A program made the position numbers and the translations under genes. From the NCBI GenBank assembly GCA_947493995.1, contig CANLTJ010000003.1, positions 93,298 through 157,297 of the forward strand: a stretch of 64,000 nt of DNA, given 5' to 3'. Shown in pieces: positions 7,995-16,616 of the stretch. The notes under the pieces are model-generated. The model was not told where the DNA came from, made no database searches, and saw only the letters and a list, made by a program, of their open reading frames with translations. This DNA is from an uncultured Arachnia sp. Lineage in GTDB: Bacteria; Actinomycetota; Actinomycetes; Propionibacteriales; Propionibacteriaceae. Every line of letters starts with the position of its first letter. Within the stretch, counting starts at the first letter, position 1.

Positions 7995-9359
7995 TCAAGG
8001 GTGAGGTCGGCCGGACCGTCGCGACGCGTCGCGAGATGTTCGCTCCGAAGCAGCCGTGGCACGCCATGCGAGGACGCTCACCTGGATGGTGGTTCCCGCG
8101 AGCAGCAGATTGCGCAGAATCAGCATGGACGTCTCCAACGGGGACCCGTTCGGCATGCCCATTATGCCGAAAGTGCCCCACGGATAGGTGTACTGCGTCA
8201 GTCCGGCAACAATGATCAGGAGCGCGCTCGCCAGACGCAGCGGAACGCGAAGCGAATCGCTGGAGCGAGACATCACCAGAACGGCGAGCGGACCTCCGAG
8301 CCACAGGATGTACTGGGGCGACAGAGTCTTGTTCGCGACGATGGTCGCAAGAACACTTGCCAGAAGCACGAGCAGTATCGCTTCGAGCAGGGCGGGGGAC
8401 TGTGAGCGGAAGTGCCGCACCAAGCGCCATGAGAGAACCGCCGTCAGTACCACCCAGCCCATCATCAGCACCGAGGAGATCTGGAGCAGCAGCCCGACAC
8501 CGGGACCCTGCAGTTCCAGGGCGTTCCACTCCGAGAGGAACACCGGCCAGGCGTCGCTGTCGGTGAAGGTGCGCAGGAACATCAGCGGGGTGGCAGGGAC
8601 GGACTCCATCTGGAGTCCTCGTTCGGACTGCCACACCAGAGGGGAGATGGAGCGCGTCCATCCGCCGACGATCAGGGAGGACATCCCCAGGACAAGACCC
8701 GCAGCGAGGAAACCAATGAGCCGGGCCCTCCCGGCGCCGTGTCGCAGCGGATGCGGAGCCGCGAGCGGAAGAGCCAGAATCGCAGGCCAGAGCTTGACGG
8801 CTGCTCCTGCCGCCACGAGGGCGCCCGCCACGTAGGGTCGAGCGACCAGGAGCATGCAGGCCCAGGCCACCAGGGCGGCCGGGACCAGGTCGAATCTGAA
8901 GTACATGATGGGGCCGCATGCGCCGGTGAAGACAATCCAGACGAGCGCTCCTCTGGCGTTGTGGCGGCGAAAGAGGCTCGCTGCGACCACTGCGTCCAGC
9001 AGCAGCATCAGCCCCGCGAACCACTGGAAGTAGTCCTCGAACCCGTCTGCGAGCCAGTAGACCACCTGCAGCAGCCACTGCGCCGGGAGCGGGTACTCGG
9101 CCATGATGCCCAGTCGAGCGTCGGCCCCGACGCACTCGGCATTGCCCTCTGCAAGCCCCGCGTCGAGGCACCACGTGTAGAAGCTGTAGTAGGAGACGTC
9201 ATTGGCCACGAAGTTCGCCGCCGGTTGCAGCCAGAACCAGAGGTTGAGTGCCCTTGAAGCGATGAAGAGGAGAGTGAGGAGCAGCCCCGCGTTGAGGGGG
9301 GTGAGCCACAATGGCCGGCCCGCCGTCGAGTTCTGCCTCAGTTCCACGTCGTCCCCCAT
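7995..9359 (-). CDS. GT87-type polyprenyl-phosphate-mannose-dependent mannosyltransferase (membrane)
   Basis: 454 residues, strongly hydrophobic, with about ten membrane spans. Features fitting the GT87 (DUF2029) family are the periplasmic loop after TM1 with acidic residues (NDVSYY), the RFDLVPAALVAWACMLL segment, and the GAAVKLWPAILALPL block. Members transfer mannose from polyprenyl-phosphate-mannose onto phosphatidylinositol mannosides, lipomannan or similar envelope glycans. The ATG has a GAAGGA site nine bases upstream. It is divergent from capA, and its 3' end stops 75 bases before the kgd start. The acceptor cannot be read from sequence. Confidence 0.68.
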   Translation of the reverse strand: MGDDVELRQNSTAGRPLWLTPLNAGLLLTLLFIASRALNLWFWLQPAANFVANDVSYYSFYTWCLDAGLAEGNAECVGADARLGIMAEYPLPAQWLLQVVYWLADGFEDYFQWFAGLMLLLDAVVAASLFRRHNARGALVWIVFTGACGPIMYFRFDLVPAALVAWACMLLVARPYVAGALVAAGAAVKLWPAILALPLAAPHPLRHGAGRARLIGFLAAGLVLGMSSLIVGGWTRSISPLVWQSERGLQMESVPATPLMFLRTFTDSDAWPVFLSEWNALELQGPGVGLLLQISSVLMMGWVVLTAVLSWRLVRHFRSQSPALLEAILLVLLASVLATIVANKTLSPQYILWLGGPLAVLVMSRSSDSLRVPLRLASALLIIVAGLTQYTYPWGTFGIMGMPNGSPLETSMLILRNLLLAGTTIQVSVLAWRATAASERTSRDASRRSGRPHP

Positions 9360-9468
9360 GGCTTGCCATCCTTCGATCCACTGATCCGCGTACCGGAGGG
9401 ATCACGTGAGGATAGCAATGGTGACTGGCCGGATCCCAAGTGGCGAACGTAGCTCACATTGATCTGCC

Positions 9469-9474
9469 TACCAT
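9469..9474 (+). promoter_or_regulatory. Leaderless -10 element (TACCAT) of capA
   Basis: TACCAT lies exactly six bases before the ATG at 9481, with no ribosome-binding site between. This predicts transcription starting at or next to the A of the start codon. No clear -35 box is seen. Confidence 0.55.
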
Positions 9475-9480
9475 GGCTGG

Positions 9481-10893
9481 ATGAGGATCATCACAGCACT
9501 GATGGCCGTCCTGGTGGTAATGACCGGCTGCGCCGCACCGCAAACGGAGCCCTCCTCCACCGAGGGGCCCAGTTCCCCGGCTACCGCAACGTCGGCCCCT
9601 CCATCACCCGAGCCCAGTCCCTCTCCGACATTCACGGTTCCGCTGGTCATGGCGATGCACCACTCGCGCATGCCCACCGATGTCCCGCTCGAGGTGGCAC
9701 AGCAGGTGGTTGCCTCAGGTACAGCCAGCTGGGCTGATCTGGGCCAGCCGGGGGAGGCCGCCACGGTGGTGAGGGGCCAGGCCAATCCACGGGCTGCCCT
9801 CGATCAGGTGGTCGTCGACAGCAATACGCTCGCTCTGGTGCCAGCGTCCGCCGTCGATGAACAGGTGCGCGTGCTGAGTGTCGGCGGCGTCGATCCCCTC
9901 CTGGATCCGGCTGGCTACCAGTTGCGGATCGACGCGGCGCAGGCGATCGAGCCCACGATCACCACCATCTCGATCGTCGGCGACATCATGCTGGGCCGCC
10001 GCGTGGGCGAGGCCATCACCGGCGACCCTGCGGCACCGTTGCGACCGTTCGCGGAGCAGCTGGCCGCCGCCGATGTCACCGTCGGCAACTTCGAGGCGAC
10101 GCTCTCCAGGAACGGGGAGCCCACTCAGGGCGGTGATTCCTTCGCCGCGGACCCGAGCACGCTGGCAGGTCTTGACCTTGCCGGCTTCGACGCCGTCAGC
10201 CTGGCCAACAACCACGTCGGTGACTTCGGTACCGAGGCGATGCTCGAGACCTTCACAGCCTTCGACGACGCCGGGATCGCATACTTCGGCGCCGGCGAGA
10301 ACCTCGACGCCGCCCGTCGCCCGTGGATCGTGGAGGACGACGGCGTTCGCATCGGCTTCATCGGCACCGAATCGATTGGCGAGACCCCGGCTGCTGCGTC
10401 GGAGACCCCAGGCACGAACCGCCTGAACATGGCACCGCGCACGGGCCCGCTCGACGAGGCGGCGCTGGAGCGGATCGTCCAGGACATCGCCGCGCTGGAC
10501 GCCGAAGTGGACACGGTCATCGTGGTGCCTCACTGGGGCACCCAGTACACCCACGTTCCCGAGCCGATCCAGAGCGAAGTGGCGGCCCGGTTCGCCGAGG
10601 CGGGAGCCGATCTCATCGTGGGCGGCCATCCCCACTGGGTGCAGGGCTGGGAAGCGATCGGCGACGCCACCGTCGTGCACTCACTGGGCAACTTCATCTT
10701 CGACATGGACTTCAATCGCCAGGTCCAGGAGGGCATCTTCGTCGAGGTCGTTCTGTGGGACGGAGCCGTCAAGGCCGTGGCACCGGTCCCGTACGTGATC
10801 GAGAACTTCATCCCCCAACCGGCGACTGATGAGGAAGCGGCCCGGATCCTCTCCGATCTCCGCAGCACCAGCAGCGGCCCCTACGCCGGCTGA
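9481..10893 (+). CDS. CapA-family lipoprotein (metallophosphatase-like, poly-gamma-glutamate capsule type)
   Basis: 470 residues. Lipobox VMTGC puts the lipidated cysteine at C17, followed by a Ser/Pro-rich tether to about residue 50. A variable segment precedes the CapA/PgsA domain (about residues 160-465) with SIVGDIMLGRRVG, TVGNFEATLS, SLANNHVGDFG, VVPHWGTQY and IVGGHPHWVQGWE, whose Asp, Asn and His residues fit the metallophosphatase-like active site. The family is tied to poly-gamma-glutamate export in Bacillus, but most actinobacterial members are orphan lipoproteins. No pgsB/capB or pgsC lies nearby, so polyglutamate synthesis is not supported here. The 3' end overlaps the convergent peptidase gene by 13 bases. 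Confidence 0.82.
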   Translation: MRIITALMAVLVVMTGCAAPQTEPSSTEGPSSPATATSAPPSPEPSPSPTFTVPLVMAMHHSRMPTDVPLEVAQQVVASGTASWADLGQPGEAATVVRGQANPRAALDQVVVDSNTLALVPASAVDEQVRVLSVGGVDPLLDPAGYQLRIDAAQAIEPTITTISIVGDIMLGRRVGEAITGDPAAPLRPFAEQLAAADVTVGNFEATLSRNGEPTQGGDSFAADPSTLAGLDLAGFDAVSLANNHVGDFGTEAMLETFTAFDDAGIAYFGAGENLDAARRPWIVEDDGVRIGFIGTESIGETPAAASETPGTNRLNMAPRTGPLDEAALERIVQDIAALDAEVDTVIVVPHWGTQYTHVPEPIQSEVAARFAEAGADLIVGGHPHWVQGWEAIGDATVVHSLGNFIFDMDFNRQVQEGIFVEVVLWDGAVKAVAPVPYVIENFIPQPATDEEAARILSDLRSTSSGPYAG

Positions 10894-11912
10894 GCCTGCA
10901 ACCAGCTCCACATGATCTGCCCGACGGCGGCCAGCTGTCCGGCGTCGACGACGTCAGGGGTGTCGGCGGGGGAGTGGTAGCCGCTGAAGGAGATGCTGCC
11001 CAGCCGGGCGGCGGGAATGCTGGCCTTCTCGAAGGACCAGTGGTCGCTGGCACGATTGGTGTCCGCGACGGTGGGGATCTCTCCCGCTGCGGCCACCAAC
11101 TCGTCCCGCACCGCGTTGGTGCCCGTGCCGCCGGAACTGATCGGCACGGCGTCGCCCGGGACCCCGACGCGGTCCAGCGAGACCATCGCCGTGATGGCAC
11201 CCCGTTCGGCTTCGTCGAGTTCGGCGACGTAATGGCGGGACCCGAAGTGGTGCCAGCCGTCACCCTCGCCGCGCGGTTCCTCCGCTCCGAATGCGATGAA
11301 GCGTACGGGCAGTTCGGCCGGCTGTTGCGAGACCATCCGCGCCAGTTGCAGCATCACCGCGATTCCGGAGGCGTTGTCCTCGGCTCCCGGCGATTGTGGG
11401 ACGGTGTCCAGGTGGGCGCCGACGAGCAGATGCGGGCCGGTGTCATCGAAATCAGGAGGGCTGGCGATCACGTTGTGGCTGGTTCCGGCATCGACTGCCA
11501 CGCCCCACGAGGTCCCCGCGGGAGCCTCGAACTCCTGGATGTCGATGCTGTAGCCGAGCTCCTCGAGCTGTGCGACGACCCAGTCGGATGCCTGATCGAA
11601 TGCCGGGCCGGTGGCCTCGCGGGGGCCGATGGAGGCCAGGTGCTCGATCGTGGCCATCGCGGCGGCGGCGTCGAATGGTTCTGCGGAGGCTGGTGCCGGG
11701 GGCGACGCGGTCTGCGGCTCGGTGGAAGTTTCCGAGGCAGGTGGCGGCGTGGTGGGCCGCGGAACGGGCGAATCGGTCGGGACCGGACGCGACATCGAGG
11801 TGCTCTGGGCGGGCGCGGGCTCTGAGGGCGCCTCAGGGCTGCACGCTGATAGGACGAGGGTGAGAACCGCGGCGGTCCCAAGAGCTGAGCGACGGAATCC
11901 ATGGATTTCCAT
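10881..11912 (-). CDS. M28-family zinc aminopeptidase-like lipoprotein
   Basis: 343 residues. The signal peptide ends in LSAC with lipidated C24, then a Pro/Ser/Thr/Ala-rich tether runs to about residue 85. The M28 domain shows the zinc ligand motifs in order: GAHLDTV, EDNASG and FIAFGAEEPRGEG. Members are extracellular aminopeptidases or related hydrolases. A TAGGCT hexamer sits six bases before the ATG, indicating a leaderless transcript. The tRNA-Arg gene is directly upstream on the same strand, so read-through from the tRNA promoter is also possible. The natural substrate is unknown. Confidence 0.85.
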   Translation of the reverse strand: MEIHGFRRSALGTAAVLTLVLSACSPEAPSEPAPAQSTSMSRPVPTDSPVPRPTTPPPASETSTEPQTASPPAPASAEPFDAAAAMATIEHLASIGPREATGPAFDQASDWVVAQLEELGYSIDIQEFEAPAGTSWGVAVDAGTSHNVIASPPDFDDTGPHLLVGAHLDTVPQSPGAEDNASGIAVMLQLARMVSQQPAELPVRFIAFGAEEPRGEGDGWHHFGSRHYVAELDEAERGAITAMVSLDRVGVPGDAVPISSGGTGTNAVRDELVAAAGEIPTVADTNRASDHWSFEKASIPAARLGSISFSGYHSPADTPDVVDAGQLAAVGQIMWSWLQAQPA

Positions 11913-11918
11913 GCCCCA

Positions 11919-11924
11919 AGCCTA
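11919..11924 (-). promoter_or_regulatory. Leaderless -10 element (TAGGCT) of the M28 peptidase gene
   Basis: On the minus strand TAGGCT is followed by exactly six bases and then ATG at 11912. It lies in the short gap between tRNA-Arg and the peptidase gene. Confidence 0.5.
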
Positions 11925-11931
11925 CGCAGCG

Positions 11932-12003
11932 CGCCCCCGGCAGGATTCGAACCTGCGCTCCCGCCTCCGGAGGGCGGTGCTCTATCCCCTGAGCTACGGG
12001 GGC
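11932..12003 (-). tRNA. tRNA-Arg (anticodon CCG)
   Basis: A 72-base cloverleaf can be folded by hand. The acceptor stem GCCCCCG pairs with CGGGGGC with discriminator G; the D stem is GCTC/GAGC; the anticodon stem CCGCC/GGCGG encloses the loop CTCCGGA, giving anticodon CCG (reads CGG, Arg). The T arm is GCAGG-TTCGAAT-CCTGC. CCA is not encoded. A TAACCT hexamer at 12041-12046 is a plausible -10 box about 30 bases upstream. Confidence 0.95.
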
Positions 12004-12084
12004 CTGCTCCGCGCAGCACTGGTGACCGCGCGACCAGCACAGGTTAGCAAACATCGCAGCCCTCGGATCACCACCCGAATCGGC

Positions 12085-12090
12085 TAGCGT
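12085..12090 (+). promoter_or_regulatory. Leaderless -10 element (TAGCGT)
   Basis: TAGCGT is followed by exactly six bases and then the GTG at 12097 of the small lipoprotein gene; there is no ribosome-binding site in the gap. Confidence 0.5.
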
Positions 12091-12096
12091 GGTTAG

Positions 12097-12606
12097 GTGC
12101 GTCGGATCGTCGGAGTTCTCCTGTCGCTCCTGGCGCTGTGCATGCTCGCGGCGTGCGTGGAGCGCCCTGATCCTGAACCCGCCACGTTCTCCACCGAGCC
12201 CCCACCCTGGGCTGCGCCCCGCGACGCCATCTCACACATCTGGGCGGCTGGCCTTCCCGAGCTTCCGCTGGACTCCGATGCGGATCCGTTCATCCTCGAG
12301 ATCGTCGTCACCGTGGACGACGAATACGTGCCGCTGGCTCCGTTCATCGGGATCGACAGGCTGCGCGCCGTGCAGGCGCCCGTCCACACACATGACGACA
12401 GCGGCGATGTGTGGCTGGAGGGCCAGGGCAACCGAGAGGCCACTCTGGGTGACTTCTTCACTCTGTGGGGCGTGCGCTTCGACGAGGGCTGCCTCGGCAA
12501 TGCCTGCGCCGATCTGGTGGTCACAGCCGATGGGCGGGAGGTCCAGGACCCCGCATCTCTGGTCCTGCGAGGCAACAATCTGATCGAGGTCTCCGCCCGA
12601 TCCTGA
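12097..12606 (+). CDS. Small lipoprotein, unknown function
   Basis: 169 residues starting at GTG. A short hydrophobic signal sequence ends in the lipobox LAAC, with lipidated C20. The rest is soluble and acidic. It contains two cysteines in the segment EGCLGNAC (about residues 133-138) that could form a disulfide outside the cell. I recognise no family. The gene sits between tRNA-Arg and lysA, where argS stands in many relatives. The start is supported by the TAGCGT hexamer six bases upstream. Confidence 0.65.
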   Translation: MRRIVGVLLSLLALCMLAACVERPDPEPATFSTEPPPWAAPRDAISHIWAAGLPELPLDSDADPFILEIVVTVDDEYVPLAPFIGIDRLRAVQAPVHTHDDSGDVWLEGQGNREATLGDFFTLWGVRFDEGCLGNACADLVVTADGREVQDPASLVLRGNNLIEVSARS

Positions 12607-12658
12607 GCCGACGGACAGTGCGCAGCCGAGCTTGCAGGATCTGGCAGGCTTGTGCCTC

Positions 12659-14062
12659 ATGACCCAGACCCACATCGCCGGTTCCATCCATGCGGATGTC
12701 GCCAACGCCGGCCCGCAATGGCTGGAGCTGCCGCACGATCTCAACGCCTTGGAACCCGCGCTGTGGCCCGTCGGTGCACACCGGGACGAGCAGGGTGCGA
12801 TCGTGTTGTCCGGGGCTGCCCTCACAGACGTCGTCGCCGAGCACGGAACCCCCGCCTACGTGCTGGACGAGGCGGATTTCCGTGCCCGAGCCGCGGCGTT
12901 CCGCAATGGATTCGCCGGTTGGAACGTGTACTACGCAGGCAAGGCGCTGCTGACAAAGACGGTGGCGCGCTGGGTCGCGGAGGAGGGACTGAACCTCGAC
13001 GTCACAACCATGGGTGAGATGGTTATCGCGCTTGCTGGCGGCATGCCCGCCGAGAGGCTCGGTCTTCACGGCAACAACAAGTCCGATGCGGAGATCCGGT
13101 TCGCTCTCGAGCAGGGAGTGGGGCGCATCATCATCGATTCCTTCTCCGAGATCGAACGGGTGGAAACCACCTGCGCCGACCTCGGGGTCCAGGCACAGGT
13201 GCTCGTACGCGTCACAACGGGCGTGGAGGCGCACACGCACGAGTACATCGCCACGGCACATGAGGACCAGAAGTTCGGGCTGTCCATTTCCGGGGGCCAT
13301 GCGCTGGCCGCACTGGTCCGCTGCCACAGCTCGCCCCACATCGAGCTCCGCGGCATCCACAGCCACATCGGCTCCCAGATCTTTGAAACCCACGGATTCG
13401 AAGTTGCCATCCGTCGGACCATGCGCCTGGCCCATCAGTTCCGTACCGCCACCGGCACGGAGCTGCCCGAGCTGGACCTGGGTGGCGGTTTCGGCATCGC
13501 CTACACGAGCGCGGACACGCCCATGTCCACCACCGAACTCGCCGCCGCCTTCGAGGAGATGGTCGAGCACGAGTGCCGGGGATTCGGCCTGCACAAGCCG
13601 GAACTCTCGATCGAACCCGGCCGGGCCATCTGTGGTCCAGCGGGTGTAGCCGTCTACGAGGTGGGCACCGTCAAGGTGGTGGACATCGACGGTGGCCGCG
13701 CCCGCGTCTACGTCTCGGTGGATGGTGGGATGAGCGACAACATTCGTCCCGCCCTGTACGCCGCCGAGTACTCCTGCGTGCTCGCCAATCGGGTCTCCGA
13801 CGCTGAACCAGTGCTGTGCCGCGTGGTCGGCAAACACTGCGAGGGCGGTGACATCCTCATCCGTTTCGTTTTCCTTCCCGGCGACATCGGTCCCGGTGAC
13901 CTGATTGCCGTGCCGGGTTCAGGCGCGTACGCACGCTCGATGGCGAGTAACTACAATCAGGTCCCGAGACCCCCCCTGCTGTCCGTCAAGGGGGGCACGA
14001 CGTCGGTGCTGCTGCGCCGCGAAACCTTGGACGATCTGATGCGTCTGGATGTGGGGGAGTGA
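12659..14062 (+). CDS. lysA: Diaminopimelate decarboxylase
   Basis: 467 residues. It decarboxylates meso-diaminopimelate to L-lysine using PLP, the last step of lysine synthesis. The fold-type III (alanine racemase-like) barrel carries the PLP lysine in YYAGKALL (K95). The phosphate-binding glycine run is ELDLGGGFGIAY, with EPGRAICGPAG and the C-terminal GKHCEGGD containing the cysteine that completes the active site across the dimer. The ATG at 12659 precedes a normal-length N-terminus. The stop overlaps a possible GTG of hom, so the two are coupled. The order lysA-hom-thrB is typical of actinobacteria. Confidence 0.95.
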   Translation: MTQTHIAGSIHADVANAGPQWLELPHDLNALEPALWPVGAHRDEQGAIVLSGAALTDVVAEHGTPAYVLDEADFRARAAAFRNGFAGWNVYYAGKALLTKTVARWVAEEGLNLDVTTMGEMVIALAGGMPAERLGLHGNNKSDAEIRFALEQGVGRIIIDSFSEIERVETTCADLGVQAQVLVRVTTGVEAHTHEYIATAHEDQKFGLSISGGHALAALVRCHSSPHIELRGIHSHIGSQIFETHGFEVAIRRTMRLAHQFRTATGTELPELDLGGGFGIAYTSADTPMSTTELAAAFEEMVEHECRGFGLHKPELSIEPGRAICGPAGVAVYEVGTVKVVDIDGGRARVYVSVDGGMSDNIRPALYAAEYSCVLANRVSDAEPVLCRVVGKHCEGGDILIRFVFLPGDIGPGDLIAVPGSGAYARSMASNYNQVPRPPLLSVKGGTTSVLLRRETLDDLMRLDVGE

Positions 14063-14067
14063 TCAGT

Positions 14068-15381
14068 ATGGCCGTCGAGCCTCTGAAGGTGGCGCTGCTG
14101 GGTGCCGGCGTCGTCGGATCCCAGGTGGCGCGGATACTCACCACCGAGTCCGAGACGCTCGCCGCCCGCATCGGACGACCTCTGGAACTCGTGGGCGTGG
14201 GGGTTCGACGCATCGACGTGGAGCGGCCGGGCATCGACCCGGCGCTGTTCACCACCGATTCCGAGGCGCTGGTCTCGCGAGGAGACATTGACCTGGTCAT
14301 CGAGGTGATCGGCGGCATCGAACCCGCCCGCAGCCTGCTGCTCTCCGCGATGCAGCACGGTGCATCCGTGGTGACCGCCAACAAGGCACTGCTGGGCTCT
14401 GACATGGCGGCTCTGTCGGCGTGCGCCAACGACAACGGCGTGGACCTGTACTACGAAGCCGCCGTCGCGGGAGCCATCCCCATCGTGCGGCCTTTGCGTG
14501 AGTCGTTGGTGGGCGACGAGATCCGGGCCGTGATGGGAATCGTAAACGGCACCACCAACTACATCCTGGACAAGATGACCACCTCGGGGCTGTCCTTCGA
14601 CGTCGCGCTGATCCAGGCACAAGAGCTCGGCTTCGCGGAAGCGGATCCCACTGCCGACGTCGAGGGCCACGACGCTGCCGCGAAGGCAGCCATTCTCGCC
14701 GGCCTGGCTTTCCACACCGAGGTCCGGAGGGAGGAAGTGTTCTGCGAGGGCATCTCCCACGTGACGGAAACCGACATCGAGGCCGCCGACCAGATGGGCT
14801 GTCTCGTAAAACTGCTCGCCATTACGCGGCTCACCGACGAGCCCGAGCCCCGCGTCGTCGTCAAGGTGCACCCCGCCATGGTTCCGAAGACGCACCCCCT
14901 GGCTTCGGTGTCCGGGGCCTACAACGCCATCTTCGTGGAGTCCCGGGACGCCGGCGACCTGATGTTCATGGGTCAGGGAGCAGGCGGCGCACCCACCGCC
15001 AGTGCCGTGATGGGGGACGTCGTCACCGTCGCCCGCAACCGCCTGCGCGGTTCCAGCAACGACATGCAGACTGGTTACACCAGCCGGGGCATCGCTCCCA
15101 TCGAGGATGCGACCGCCCGCCACTACATCCGCTTCGATGTGGCTGACCGCCCCGGGGTGCTCGCTGCCTGCGCCACCATGTTCGGCGAGTCGGGGATCTC
15201 CCTGCAGACGGTCCAACAGTCCCATCTGGAGGGTGCCCAGCGGGAGCAGGGCTTCGAAGCCCGGTTGAACGTCATGACGCACGAGGCGAGCGAGAGGGAC
15301 GTGGCTCTCGTGGTGGACAAGCTCCACGAGGCACCGTTCGTTGGCGCGGTCATCGACGTCATGCGCGTCGAGGGCCACTGA
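14068..15381 (+). CDS. hom: Homoserine dehydrogenase
   Basis: 437 residues. It reduces aspartate-semialdehyde to homoserine with NAD(P)H, feeding threonine and methionine. The N-terminal dinucleotide fold shows VALLGAGVVGS, the catalytic domain has VTANKALLG and IVNGTTNYIL, and a C-terminal ACT domain (about residues 345-437, beginning HYIRFDVADRPGVLA) suggests feedback control by threonine. ATG at 14068 was preferred because GGGGGAG lies eight bases upstream; a GTG at 14059 overlapping the lysA stop is the alternative. thrB follows eight bases downstream. Confidence 0.94.
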   Translation: MAVEPLKVALLGAGVVGSQVARILTTESETLAARIGRPLELVGVGVRRIDVERPGIDPALFTTDSEALVSRGDIDLVIEVIGGIEPARSLLLSAMQHGASVVTANKALLGSDMAALSACANDNGVDLYYEAAVAGAIPIVRPLRESLVGDEIRAVMGIVNGTTNYILDKMTTSGLSFDVALIQAQELGFAEADPTADVEGHDAAAKAAILAGLAFHTEVRREEVFCEGISHVTETDIEAADQMGCLVKLLAITRLTDEPEPRVVVKVHPAMVPKTHPLASVSGAYNAIFVESRDAGDLMFMGQGAGGAPTASAVMGDVVTVARNRLRGSSNDMQTGYTSRGIAPIEDATARHYIRFDVADRPGVLAACATMFGESGISLQTVQQSHLEGAQREQGFEARLNVMTHEASERDVALVVDKLHEAPFVGAVIDVMRVEGH

Positions 15382-15388
15382 GCACGCG

Positions 15389-16279
15389 ATGGCGATACTG
15401 AGAGTCCGGGTGTCCGGAACCACCGCGAACCTCGGTTCCGGATTCGACTGCGTCGGAATGGCGCTGTCCTTCCACGACGAGCTGGAACTCGAGCTGGTAG
15501 ATGACCCGGACGTGCTGGAGATCGAGGTGGAGGGGGAGGGCGCCGGTAACGTCCCCCAGGATGACTCCCACCTCGTGGTGTCATCGATGTTGACTGGCCT
15601 TGCTGCATGGGGTGGAGAGCGGCCGGGCATCAGGCTGCACTGTCACAATCGCATCCCGCACTCGCGCGGCCTGGGCTCGTCGGCCTCCGCGATCGTGGCG
15701 GGTCTCGCCTTCGCCTGGGGCATCAGCTACCCGGGAGCGGACCTGGACCTTCCGGAATTGACCCGGCTGTCCAGCTTGTTGGAGGGACATCCCGACAATG
15801 CGGGCGCCGCCGTCTGGGGAGGTGCCATTCTCGGGTGGTTCGAGGGAAACGCCGTGCGCCTCGTACAGCTCAACGTGCCCCCGGCGATCAGCGCCCGCGT
15901 CTGGGTGCCGGAGTTCGAGGTGGGCACCGCTGGGGCGCGGTCCGTACTCCCGGACTCGGTGGCGAGGACCGACGCCGTCGACCAGGCGATCGCCGCCGCC
16001 ACCCTGCCCATGGCTCTGCAGCGGCGCCACGACCTGCTGTGGGCAGCGACGTCGGATCGCCTCCACCAGGCCCACCGTGCCGGGCTCATGCCGTCGTCCT
16101 TCGAGCTCATGACCGCCCTTCGTGAGGAGGGCGTGCCCGCCGCCATCTCCGGTGCTGGTCCCACGGTGATTGCCGTGGGAACCCGGGAGCAACTCTCGCG
16201 CAGTGACGTGATCGGGGCGGAGGGCTTCGCCCGCCACGACCTGGCCCTGGGCTCCGGCGTCGAGCTGACCCGCCGCTAA
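15389..16279 (+). CDS. thrB: Homoserine kinase
   Basis: 296 residues, GHMP kinase family. It phosphorylates homoserine to O-phosphohomoserine for threonine synthase. The N-terminal motif VSGTTANLGSGFDCVGMAL and the ATP-binding loop IPHSRGLGSSASAIVAG (about residues 88-104) are clear, as is the C-terminal AAISGAGPTVIAV. The ATG follows hom by seven bases with a GAGGG element inside the end of hom. The partner gene thrC, which usually stands between hom and thrB in mycobacteria, is absent here and must be elsewhere. Confidence 0.93.
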   Translation: MAILRVRVSGTTANLGSGFDCVGMALSFHDELELELVDDPDVLEIEVEGEGAGNVPQDDSHLVVSSMLTGLAAWGGERPGIRLHCHNRIPHSRGLGSSASAIVAGLAFAWGISYPGADLDLPELTRLSSLLEGHPDNAGAAVWGGAILGWFEGNAVRLVQLNVPPAISARVWVPEFEVGTAGARSVLPDSVARTDAVDQAIAAATLPMALQRRHDLLWAATSDRLHQAHRAGLMPSSFELMTALREEGVPAAISGAGPTVIAVGTREQLSRSDVIGAEGFARHDLALGSGVELTRR

Positions 16280-16346
16280 TTGCTCCCCGCGCCTTATGAC
16301 AGCTCGCTTTCACCCGATGGCCAGCGCTGTGTCCCCGGGCTGTCGC

Positions 16347-16565
16347 TCAGAACTCGTAATCCTGGTCGAGGACAGGGAATGAGGGGTTGTGGTCGCGCTG
16401 AAGCTCATATTTACGGCGCCCGAGCGCCACAACCAGTCCAGTTGCCGAGGTGAAGAGGCCGAACCCGATCATCAGCCAATTGCGATCCGGAATCAGCATC
16501 ATGACGAGCCAGAACACGAGCAGGCTGGGCCAGACGGCCAGAAGGATGACGGTGAGCCTCGACAT
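16347..16565 (-). CDS. Small two-span membrane protein, unknown function
   Basis: 72 residues with two hydrophobic segments (about 3-25 and 30-48) and a charged C-terminal tail (GRRKYELQRDHNPS). No family is recognised. The start ATG at 16565 is supported by TACCGT exactly six bases upstream, the leaderless pattern seen at other genes in this window, and by the hydrophobic segment beginning right after it. It is divergent from the DNA ligase gene with only 51 bases between the two starts. Confidence 0.6.
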   Translation of the reverse strand: MSRLTVILLAVWPSLLVFWLVMMLIPDRNWLMIGFGLFTSATGLVVALGRRKYELQRDHNPSFPVLDQDYEF

Positions 16566-16571
16566 GGCTCG

Positions 16572-16577
16572 ACGGTA
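16572..16577 (-). promoter_or_regulatory. Leaderless -10 element (TACCGT)
   Basis: On the minus strand TACCGT is followed by six bases and the ATG at 16565. Confidence 0.45.
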
Positions 16578-16604
16578 CCTCTTCTGGGTGGCCCGTGGGG
16601 GCCT

Positions 16605-16610
16605 CACAAT
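16605..16610 (+). promoter_or_regulatory. Leaderless -10 element (CACAAT) of the DNA ligase gene
   Basis: CACAAT is followed by exactly six bases and the ATG at 16617. A weak -35 (TTCTGG, 16582-16587) lies 17 bases upstream. Confidence 0.4.
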
Positions 16611-16616
16611 GAGACC

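Noticed and set aside
9481..10893. Poly-gamma-glutamate capsule locus
   Set aside because: Only a CapA-domain lipoprotein is present; no capB/pgsB or capC/pgsC gene lies nearby.
13957..15630. 557-codon open frame opposite lysA, hom and thrB
   Set aside because: Covers parts of three conserved genes in antisense, which a real gene would not do.
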